This document shows, piece by piece, positions 1 through 5,010 of a DNA stretch of 6,915 nucleotides. Numbering within the stretch: position 1 is the stretch's first letter; each line of letters starts with the position of its first letter. Made by a program: the position numbers and the translations under genes. Location: NCBI GenBank assembly GCA_964501945.1, contig CAZCTY010000042.1:1-6915 (forward strand). The letters are read 5' to 3'. The notes under the pieces are model-generated. The model ran no database searches, was not told the DNA's origin, and saw only the letters and a list, made by a program, of their open reading frames with translations. The stretch comes from 21-14-0-10-32-9 sp964501945. Lineage in GTDB: Archaea > Nanobdellota > Nanobdellia > Woesearchaeales > 21-14-0-10-32-9.

Positions 1-715
1 GTCTTCCTCTTGCTCCGGTTGGTCCTCTGTCTCCTTGGTATCCTTGTGGTCCTTGCGGTCCCTGCGAGCCTTGACTACCCGTACTACCAGTATAACCCGT
101 AGGTCCCTGAGGCCCTTGATGGCCTCGTGGCCCCGTCGCTCCAGTATGGCCTGTACTTCCAGTTGGTCCTTGAGGTCCCTGATTACCAACATCGCCAGTA
201 TAACCTGTAGGTCCCTGAGGCCCAGTACGACCTTGAGCGCCCCTAGGGCCTGCACTTCCAGTTGGTCCTTGAGGTCCCTGATTGCCAACATCACCAACAT
301 CTCCTTGAAAACCCTGAGGTCCTTGAGGACCTGTCGGACCTGTACGCCCACTAGGGCCTGTCGGCCCCTTTGGACCTGTAGGGCCAATAGGCCCAGTTGG
401 ACCAATAGGCCCAGTTGGACCACTAGGCCCGGTAGGGCCAATAGGGCCAGTATCTCCTTGAGGCCCCGTAGGACCATCACTTCCTTTATTACCTTGAGGT
501 CCTTGAGGCCCAGTTGGGCCCTGAGGTCCTTGAGGTCCAGAGCCACTCATAAGATCGACATAACCTTTAGTAGAAATTTGATTATCAGGAGATTCAACCG
601 TCGGAGAAGTGGCAGTAATAACATCAAATGTGGCAGAACCTTCTACAACTAACTTTTTTTCTACAGAGACTTCTTCTTCAAAGATTGCTGGAAGGTTAAA
701 CCTAAGTTTTTTCAA
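1..715 (-). CDS. collagen-like (Gly-X-Y)n fibre protein with phage-tail-like head, 5' part only (runs off left edge)
   Basis: Read on the minus strand from a TTG at 715-713, the frame stays open to position 1 (238 codons) and the C-terminus lies outside the window. A stop codon (718-716) directly precedes the TTG, and AAGGGG at 729-724 sits 8 nt upstream, so TTG is the best start; the first in-frame ATG is at residue 55. Residues 1-58 form a head without a signal peptide. It is acidic around the EEE run and ends in 'DNQISTKGYVDLMSG', which resembles the '(A/S)TKGYVD' motif common in phage tail-fibre and collar proteins. From position 538 to the edge there are 59 complete Gly-X-Y triplets with no break. 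X is Pro in 34; Y is Thr in 22 and Gln in 21. This is a collagen triple-helix repeat (Pfam PF01391 type), expected to form a trimeric rod. The lack of a signal peptide and the tail-like head favour a virion or cell-surface fibre exported by another route. All four Gly codons are used, unlike the neighbouring genes. Confidence 0.9.
   Translation of the reverse strand, partial: MKKLRFNLPAIFEEEVSVEKKLVVEGSATFDVITATSPTVESPDNQISTKGYVDLMSGSGPQGPQGPTGPQGPQGNKGSDGPTGPQGDTGPIGPTGPSGPTGPIGPTGPIGPTGPKGPTGPSGRTGPTGPQGPQGFQGDVGDVGNQGPQGPTGSAGPRGAQGRTGPQGPTGYTGDVGNQGPQGPTGSTGHTGATGPRGHQGPQGPTGYTGSTGSQGSQGPQGPQGYQGDRGPTGARGR
86..292 (-). repeat. two tandem copies of a ~99-108 nt unit inside the collagen tract
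   Basis: On the minus strand, copy 1 (292-194) has 11 triplets and copy 2 (193-86) has 12. Both begin DVG-NQG-PQG-PTG-S and end PQG-PTG-YTG. The first ~45 nt are nearly identical between copies and differ only at isolated bases. This looks like a segmental duplication inside the tract with one triplet gained or lost. Confidence 0.8.
386..421 (-). repeat. exact 18-bp tandem repeat (GPT-GPI) in the collagen tract
   Basis: GGTCCAACTGGGCCTATT occurs twice in direct succession on the minus strand (421-404 and 403-386), encoding Gly-Pro-Thr-Gly-Pro-Ile. Related GPI/GPT units flank it. Perfect nucleotide identity at variable third positions implies recent slippage or duplication. Confidence 0.85.
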
Positions 716-723
716 TTAATAAA

Positions 724-729
724 CCCCTT
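724..729 (-). promoter_or_regulatory. ribosome-binding site (AAGGGG) that decides the TTG start of the collagen-like gene
   Basis: AAGGGG ends 8 nt before TTG at 715 and lies in otherwise A/T-only sequence. A similar GAGGGG stands before the ATG at 1763. With an in-frame stop just before the TTG and no ATG for 54 codons, this supports a TTG start. Confidence 0.7.
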
Positions 730-768
730 AAAAACTTTTTAAATTCATTGACAAAACACACTCACAAT

Positions 769-779
769 TAAAATATATT
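769..779 (-). promoter_or_regulatory. candidate TATA box for the collagen-like gene
   Basis: The minus strand reads AATATATTTTA, the best TATA-like element in the divergent intergenic region. Archaeal spacing (~27 nt) would put the transcription start near 746, leaving a ~30-nt leader that contains the AAGGGG site. AT-rich sequence makes chance matches easy, so this is tentative. Confidence 0.4.
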
Positions 780-863
780 GTTTAGATGTAACAAACTCTT
801 TTTAACTTTTTCTATCAATTGAGTAAAATTAACCACGATTTTTTATAAACAAATAAACCAACA

Positions 864-980
864 ATGTCGTTAAAAAAAGCACTCACAAAGAAAATTTACT
901 ATTTTAAAGAAAAATATAAAAAAGAACCAATAAACCATTTAGCTAAAATAACATTGAACCAAGCAATCATGAAGTTATAA
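864..980 (+). CDS. possible 38-residue basic small protein upstream of the methyltransferase
   Basis: ATG at 864 opens a 38-codon frame ending in TAA at 978-980, 3 nt before the ATG of the methyltransferase gene. The product is Lys/Tyr-rich and basic (begins MSLKKALTKKIYYFKEKYKK), probably helical, without a membrane segment or recognisable domain. The tight spacing suggests translational coupling, and codon endings are A-rich like the downstream genes. Against it: the ORF is short, has no ribosome-binding site, and a TATA-like element at 842-850 would start transcription after its ATG. It may instead be leader sequence. Confidence 0.35.
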   Translation: MSLKKALTKKIYYFKEKYKKEPINHLAKITLNQAIMKL

Positions 981-983
981 AAA

Positions 984-1655
984 ATGACAAAAGAAGAAAA
1001 AAAAGGAAAAGAGTATATAAAACAAAAACTAACATATACAGATGATGGACGATTGCTAGATGAAAATGGATACTCGGTGATGATGGAATGGGAAAGAGAC
1101 ATAATGATAGAATCAGCTAAGACAATAACACAAAGGGGAGGAGATATACTGAACATAGGATTTGGAATGGGAATAATAGATACAGCAATACAAGAACAAA
1201 ATCCAAGATCACACACAATAATAGAATGCCATCCCGACGTCCAAAAAAAAATGATAGAAGAAGGATGGACAGAGAAAAAAAATGTGAAAGTGATATTCGA
1301 TAAATGGCAAAACGTTTATAAAAATCTGCCAAAATTCGATGGGATATACATAGATACGTGGGATGAAGGGATACGCGAATTTCATAGATACGTCCATAAC
1401 ATACTAAAACCAAACGGGATATATTCTTGGTTTAATAATCCTCGAAGTATAAACAGAAAAATACTAGATACTGAATACAGAGATCTATCAAAAATTTTTT
1501 TTATGAATTTTATAGAAATGGACATAAAATACATATCACCGCCCAGAGAACAAACAACAGAAGAACAAAGATTTTACTGGCACCCAACCTGGAAAAAATA
1601 CTACATACCAAAACTTACACTAAAAAGCAATAACAAATTAACAAGACAAGATTAA
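984..1655 (+). CDS. GAMT/RMT2-like class I SAM-dependent methyltransferase
   Basis: This 223-residue protein transfers a methyl group from S-adenosylmethionine. By eye it follows guanidinoacetate methyltransferase (GAMT) and the related RMT2 arginine methyltransferase domain: 'VMMEWE' at 32-37 (E37 matches GAMT Glu45), SAM-binding 'ILNIGFGMGI' at 55-64, the acidic residue E81 in 'IIECHPD' closing strand 2, 'FDGIYIDTW' at 118-126 (D124 matches GAMT Asp134), 'LKPNGIYSW' at 141-149, and a late 'YYIPKL' at 206-211. Retention of the two guanidino-contacting acids hints at a guanidino-like substrate, but the neighbouring glycosyltransferases make a sugar or fibre substrate equally possible. The start is fixed by an in-frame TAA at 978-980. 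No Shine-Dalgarno sequence is visible. It is cytoplasmic (no signal peptide), leads the plus-strand cassette, and is 107 nt upstream of the next gene. The family call is fairly secure; the substrate is unknown. Confidence 0.85.
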   Translation: MTKEEKKGKEYIKQKLTYTDDGRLLDENGYSVMMEWERDIMIESAKTITQRGGDILNIGFGMGIIDTAIQEQNPRSHTIIECHPDVQKKMIEEGWTEKKNVKVIFDKWQNVYKNLPKFDGIYIDTWDEGIREFHRYVHNILKPNGIYSWFNNPRSINRKILDTEYRDLSKIFFMNFIEMDIKYISPPREQTTEEQRFYWHPTWKKYYIPKLTLKSNNKLTRQD

Positions 1656-1751
1656 AAACAAGAAGATAACAAAAAACTATAAAAAAGAAAACAATATCAC
1701 CAAATTATTAAAACGCTAAAACGGCCTAAAAGCCAAAAAAATAAGTTTAAT

Positions 1752-1757
1752 GAGGGG
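1752..1757 (+). promoter_or_regulatory. ribosome-binding site (GAGGGG) for the glycosyltransferase-methyltransferase gene
   Basis: GAGGGG ends 5 nt before the ATG at 1763 in an otherwise A/T-rich gap. It resembles the AAGGGG before the collagen-like gene, so at least these two genes appear to use Shine-Dalgarno-type initiation. Confidence 0.6.
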
Positions 1758-1762
1758 ATTAA

Positions 1763-3019
1763 ATGACACAAAAAGAAAAAAACAAAAAAAATCTAAAAAC
1801 ATCAATATTCTCACCACTATACTGGAAAACAAATCCTTATTTTGAGGAGATGTACAATTCACTAACAGAACAAACAATACAAGACTGGGAACTAATCGTC
1901 TTACTCTCAAACGGAGGAAAGGTCCCTGAGAAAATAGCAAAAGATAAACGAGTAAAAATAATACAAGACACAGAAGAAAATAATAACATAGGACGATTAA
2001 AAAGAGTTTGCTGTGATGCTGCAACAAATGACATACTAGTAGAACTAGACGCAGATGATATGCTAACACCAGACGCGCTCGAAGAGATAACAAAAGCATT
2101 CCAAGATGATGACGTACATTTTGCATACTCAAACTGCGCAGAATTTTTTGATAAAACATGGGAACCTAGAGTATACGGAGAAAACTGGGGATGGAGAAAC
2201 AGACCCTTCCACTACAAAGGACACGATTTACTAGAACAATTCAGCTTCCCACCAATGGCAACAACTATGTGGAGAGTAGAGTGGGCGCCAAACCACGTTA
2301 GAGCATGGAGAAAATCATCATACTACGAAGTAGGAGGACACGACCCAGACATACCAAACGGAGACGACCACGAACTTATCTGCAGAACATACATAAAATA
2401 CGGAGATAAAGGATTTCACTGGATAAATAAATGCCTATACTTATACAGAGTTCACGACAGCAATCATTGCATGGTAGACAATTCAACAGTCCAAGACGTA
2501 GTATTACAAAATTACTTCAAATACAGCAGACAAATAGCAACAAAATGGGCAAGAGATAATGACTTGAAAACAGTAGACCTAGGAGGACGAGGAGAAATTT
2601 GGGATGGATACAACCCAATAACACTAGACAACCTATACGATTTAGAACCAAACTCTGTAGGTGTAATAAAATGCCACGAATTTTTACAATACGTACCAAA
2701 CCCAATAGAAGTAATGGAAAAAATATGGGAAGTACTAGCACACGGAGGCATACTATTCCTAGAAGTACCAAGCACAGAGAGCAACGAAGCATTTGGAAAC
2801 CCAAAACACAAAAGCTATTGGAATGGAACTTCTTGCAAATTCTACTCACAAAAAATGTTTGCAGAAGAGATAGGATTTAAAGGAAAATTCCAAGAATGGA
2901 GAAATGCAACATTCTACCCCTCGCAATACCATGAAGATAACAACATACTAATAACACAAATGGATTTAGTTGCAATAAAAAAAGACAAACCAATACTACC
3001 AGGTCCGCAATGGGTATAG
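1763..3019 (+). CDS. bifunctional protein: GT2 glycosyltransferase fused to a degenerate-looking methyltransferase domain
   Basis: The 418-residue protein has two parts. Residues ~10-250 are a GT-A fold family 2 glycosyltransferase (PF00535 type): 'SIFSPLYWKTNPYFEEMYNS' near the start, a metal/nucleotide-sugar DxD motif 'ELDADD' (D96, D98), 'NGDDHEL' at 199-205 as the likely catalytic-base region, and 'YRVHDSNH' at 228-235. Residues ~265-405 resemble the back half of a class I methyltransferase of the Methyltransf_11 kind: 'VDLGGRGEIWDGY' at 271-283, 'SVGVIKCHEFLQYVPNP' at 298-314, 'VLAHGGILFLEVPS' at 324-337, and 'NPKHKSYWNG' at 346-355, the 'DPtH.s.wn' signature of this group. Motif I is shortened, so SAM binding is uncertain. 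The likely role is to add a sugar, and perhaps methylate it, on a surface polymer or glycoprotein. There is no signal peptide or membrane span. The stop overlaps the possible ATG of the next gene. Confidence 0.85.
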   Translation: MTQKEKNKKNLKTSIFSPLYWKTNPYFEEMYNSLTEQTIQDWELIVLLSNGGKVPEKIAKDKRVKIIQDTEENNNIGRLKRVCCDAATNDILVELDADDMLTPDALEEITKAFQDDDVHFAYSNCAEFFDKTWEPRVYGENWGWRNRPFHYKGHDLLEQFSFPPMATTMWRVEWAPNHVRAWRKSSYYEVGGHDPDIPNGDDHELICRTYIKYGDKGFHWINKCLYLYRVHDSNHCMVDNSTVQDVVLQNYFKYSRQIATKWARDNDLKTVDLGGRGEIWDGYNPITLDNLYDLEPNSVGVIKCHEFLQYVPNPIEVMEKIWEVLAHGGILFLEVPSTESNEAFGNPKHKSYWNGTSCKFYSQKMFAEEIGFKGKFQEWRNATFYPSQYHEDNNILITQMDLVAIKKDKPILPGPQWV

Positions 3020-3639
3020 AAATGACAGAGAAAAAAGAACCCGAAATAACAATAATAACACCAACATGGAAAAGACCAATAGAGATAATAGAGAGATGCA
3101 TTAGAAGCGTAGATAGCCAAACACACGAGGACTGGGAACACATAATATGCTCAGACGGATACGAAGAAAACGTAGAAGCACACATAAATGCACAAAAGAA
3201 TCCAAAAAGAAAATACATGAAACTAAAAGAACACGGCGGAATCTTCGCAAACAACGTAAGACAAGCAGCACTAGAGAGAGCAAAAGGCAAATACATAGTA
3301 TTCTTAGATGATGATAACATAATATTCCCTCACTACTTAGAAAAAATGCTAAAACCACTAAAAGAATCAAAAGAAGAAGTAGCATTTACAATATGCCAAA
3401 TAATACACATGGGACCACTACCAGAAGAGAAAGGAGAACCACCACAAATACTAACAGGAATACCAGTAAAAGTGAGAAACGTAGACACACTACAACTAAT
3501 GATAAAAAAAGACAAACTACTAAGAATAGGAGGATGGAACCAAGAAGCAGGATACCTCGCAGACGGATACACTTTTGAAGAACTAGCTAAACATTACCAA
3601 TACATAGAAGTACCAGAAATATTATGCATACACATCTAA
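3010..3639 (+). CDS. small GT2-family (GT-A) glycosyltransferase
   Basis: This 209-residue protein is a compact family 2 glycosyltransferase. The nucleotide-sugar-binding strand 'EITIITPTWKRP' is at 12-23, 'SVDSQTHEDWEHIICSDG' at 33-50 is the usual 'sQt..dwE.ii..Dg' region, 'HGGIFANNVRQAALERAKG' precedes the DxD motif 'VFLDDDN' (D100-D102), and 'LADGYTFEELAKHY' at 183-196 is a likely acceptor/catalytic segment. It ends naturally at 'EVPEILCIHI' and lacks membrane segments, so it probably acts in the cytoplasm. Two in-frame starts exist: ATG 3010, overlapping the end of the preceding gene by 10 nt, and ATG 3022, 2 nt after its stop (205 residues). Neither has a ribosome-binding site, and either implies translational coupling. 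Donor and acceptor cannot be told from sequence. It is the last gene of the plus-strand cassette and is followed by a T8 tract. Confidence 0.87.
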   Translation: MGIEMTEKKEPEITIITPTWKRPIEIIERCIRSVDSQTHEDWEHIICSDGYEENVEAHINAQKNPKRKYMKLKEHGGIFANNVRQAALERAKGKYIVFLDDDNIIFPHYLEKMLKPLKESKEEVAFTICQIIHMGPLPEEKGEPPQILTGIPVKVRNVDTLQLMIKKDKLLRIGGWNQEAGYLADGYTFEELAKHYQYIEVPEILCIHI

Positions 3640-3656
3640 AAACAACTTTAAAACAA

Positions 3657-3664
3657 TTTTTTTT
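3657..3664 (+). terminator. oligo-T terminator of the plus-strand cassette
   Basis: Eight T residues begin 18 nt after the stop at 3637-3639, with no convincing hairpin before them. An unstructured T tract is the usual archaeal intrinsic terminator. The tract stands out because the plus strand is otherwise T-poor. Confidence 0.5.
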
Positions 3665-3703
3665 CTTACACAAAAATTTAAAGCTATTAAAAAAATAAAA
3701 TCT

Positions 3704-3718
3704 AAAAAAAAGAAAAAA
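3704..3718 (-). terminator. oligo-T terminator of the minus-strand lipoprotein gene
   Basis: On the minus strand the stop TAA (3723-3721) is followed after two bases by T6-C-T8 (3718-3704). This is an archaeal-style T-tract terminator and pairs with the T8 of the convergent cassette to insulate the two units. Confidence 0.5.
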
Positions 3719-3720
3719 GT

Positions 3721-4953
3721 TTAATCACTAAAAAAACGCAAATCAACTTCTTTATTTTTCATAGTATAACCACACTTATCTTTATGAAAAATAGCCATTA
3801 AGAAAAGCTCTAAATCATACTCCTCAAAGAAAACAGAGTCATCTAAATCAATCCAAACAGATTCACCACCAACATTAAAATGAACAGAATCGCCATCAAT
3901 ACCAACAGCAGAAAGAGCAACATTTGCGATCTCAAATTCATCATGAAACTCAAAGAAGTCTTCATCTACTCCACTATGATTTATAATTACACTTGCATTT
4001 TGAGATGAATTATCCCAATCAACATAACTAATAACACCATCAGAAATATTATGCGCTTCACCCAAACCTAAAGTAATATAGTTACTTACAGAATTTTCTT
4101 TATAAGATATATTAAGTAAAGGATAATCAAAATCAGAATCAAAAATAAAACCATTAAAAAAAACATATCTCGTAACAGAATGATCAAGGTTTCTAGGAAG
4201 GCTATGCATGAGTGAAAAAGATTCCTCAGATAAAATAAATGAGTCTGTTTGATTATAATAAGGATAACCCACAATCACGCCCGAATCAGGAGATTCAACA
4301 AAAGGATCACAATTATCCACAGCAAACCAATCAAAACGAATATCATCAACAAATACACCTAAAGAAAAATCAGAAACACCAGAATCAAAATACTCATAAT
4401 CATCTAATTGTATTATTTTTCGTTCTTCTTCAAATTCACATATGACAGCGGATTCACCTATTTTAACAACCCTAAAAGAATAAGGACCAATCTCTACAAA
4501 GTCATCATCTTCGTAAGTACCCGAAAAATTTTCAAAAGTAAACACATCTTCAACACAAACACTATCCTCACAAACAAAACCCTTCTGACAAGCATCATCA
4601 ACCAAACAATGAATATCCGCAAAAATTCTATAATCATCATCAATAACCAAATCAACCGAAGGCTGCTTATAAACCACTTCTTGAACAGCAGACATACGCT
4701 TAACAGACCACTCACCAATACCATAAACATTACTAGAACTACTTAAAACAACGCTCTGACCTTCATTAAAAGTATGAAAACCCTTACCCGGACTAGTAAT
4801 ATCACTAGGAGGCACTTTCAAAAAAGAATCATCAACGTTATAATACATATCCAACGTCCTAACCCTTGGAGGCAATTCGGATGGAATACATCCTTGAGAA
4901 AATAAAACAAAAAACAACAACAAACCAATCAAAACATATTTTTTAAATATCAT
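3721..4953 (-). CDS. exported acidic surface lipoprotein, family not recognised
   Basis: From ATG 4953 the product has 410 residues and begins with a classic lipoprotein signal: MIFKK, a hydrophobic stretch at 6-18, then 'FSQGC' with Cys22 as the likely lipidated residue. An earlier in-frame ATG at 4977 would add eight residues (MICLGMCF), which fit a signal peptide less well. ATG 4953 also lies ~28 nt from a TATA-like element. The mature protein is strongly acidic and looks beta-rich. A compact C-x5-C-x5-C-x4-C motif (Cys 116, 122, 128, 133; 'CLVDDACQKGFVCEDSVC') probably forms disulphides outside the membrane and resembles motifs in surface proteins of DPANN archaea. It is followed by a region like an S-layer beta domain ('YSFRVVKIGESAVICEF'). 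Seven N-X-S/T sequons (N142, 234, 281, 302, 315, 319, 325) would suit N-glycosylation. No catalytic motif is seen. It lies downstream of the mutase on the same strand, but a T7 tract between them suggests separate transcripts. Confidence 0.75.
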   Translation of the reverse strand: MIFKKYVLIGLLLFFVLFSQGCIPSELPPRVRTLDMYYNVDDSFLKVPPSDITSPGKGFHTFNEGQSVVLSSSSNVYGIGEWSVKRMSAVQEVVYKQPSVDLVIDDDYRIFADIHCLVDDACQKGFVCEDSVCVEDVFTFENFSGTYEDDDFVEIGPYSFRVVKIGESAVICEFEEERKIIQLDDYEYFDSGVSDFSLGVFVDDIRFDWFAVDNCDPFVESPDSGVIVGYPYYNQTDSFILSEESFSLMHSLPRNLDHSVTRYVFFNGFIFDSDFDYPLLNISYKENSVSNYITLGLGEAHNISDGVISYVDWDNSSQNASVIINHSGVDEDFFEFHDEFEIANVALSAVGIDGDSVHFNVGGESVWIDLDDSVFFEEYDLELFLMAIFHKDKCGYTMKNKEVDLRFFSD

Positions 4954-4976
4954 AAAACACATACCAAGACAAATCA

Positions 4977-4986
4977 TTTAAATTAT
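4977..4986 (-). promoter_or_regulatory. candidate TATA box for the lipoprotein gene
   Basis: The minus strand reads ATAATTTAAA, centred ~28 nt upstream of the ATG at 4953. That spacing predicts a leaderless transcript starting at that ATG. It matches the arrangement at the mutase gene and is the main reason to prefer 4953 over 4977 as the start. Confidence 0.4.
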
Positions 4987-5003
4987 TTTCCCTAAAGCAA
5001 AAT

Positions 5004-5010
5004 AAAAAAA
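5004..5010 (-). terminator. T-tract after the phosphoglycerate mutase gene
   Basis: Directly after the TGA stop (5013-5011), the minus strand has T7, an A, then T4. Oligo-T right after a stop fits archaeal termination, although read-through into the lipoprotein gene only ~50 nt away is possible. Confidence 0.4.

Larger units (their letters stand above)
1..538 (-). repeat. Gly-X-Y collagen repeat tract (59+ triplets, 9-nt period)
   Basis: A Gly codon occurs at every third codon across 538 nt without interruption. Commonest triplets are GPT and GPQ, the types that stabilise prokaryotic collagens lacking hydroxyproline. Charged residues are sparse: D, K and R occur in only a few triplets. The tract continues beyond the left edge, so its full length is unknown. 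Confidence 0.95.
716..863. other. divergent intergenic region between the collagen-like gene and the modification cassette
   Basis: These 148 bases separate the minus-strand fibre gene from the plus-strand cassette. They hold the fibre gene's ribosome-binding site and TATA-like element. On the plus strand, TTTATAAAC (842-850) is a second TATA-like element that could serve the cassette. It lies too close to the ATG at 864 for normal archaeal spacing and would suit a transcript starting near 872. No stable hairpin or RNA gene was seen. Confidence 0.5.

Noticed and set aside
1..540. Regular direct repeats considered as a CRISPR array or minisatellite
   Set aside because: The period is 9 nt, in frame, with Gly at every third codon and no unique spacers. 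It is explained by protein-coding collagen repeats.
1..540. Lysyl hydroxylation and glycosylation of the collagen, as in Mimivirus L230
   Set aside because: Only two of the 59 triplets have Lys in the Y position, and no hydroxylase domain is present in the window. Thr is the more likely modified residue if any is.
35..652. Plus-strand 205-residue open frame rich in Arg, Ser, Leu and Thr
   Set aside because: It is the antisense shadow of the Gly-X-Y codons on the minus strand. Its repetitive, low-complexity content follows directly from the 9-nt collagen period.
748..775. TTGACA at 748-753 on the plus strand as a bacterial -35 box
   Set aside because: No good TATAAT lies 16-18 nt downstream (the sequence there is AAATAT-like), and it is over 90 nt from the nearest plus-strand start. 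The match is probably chance.
1709..1735. Short palindrome GGC-CTAAAA-GCC in the gap before the fusion gene, considered as a terminator
   Set aside because: The stem is only 3 bp and is followed by A rather than T on the plus strand. It is too weak to call.
1716..2159. Minus-strand 147-residue frame opposite the glycosyltransferase fusion gene, and similar Leu/Phe/Ser-rich antisense frames at 899-1413, 2512-2849 and 2877-3385
   Set aside because: They lie opposite genes with clear domain motifs, and their hydrophobic composition is what A-rich coding sequence gives on the opposite strand. No motifs or start signals support them.
4239..4746. Plus-strand frames opposite the lipoprotein gene, and one at 5515-5883 opposite the mutase gene
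   Set aside because: Their Asn/Thr/Ile-rich content reflects reverse-complemented T-rich codons. The minus-strand genes have a signal peptide or catalytic motifs and account for the sequence.
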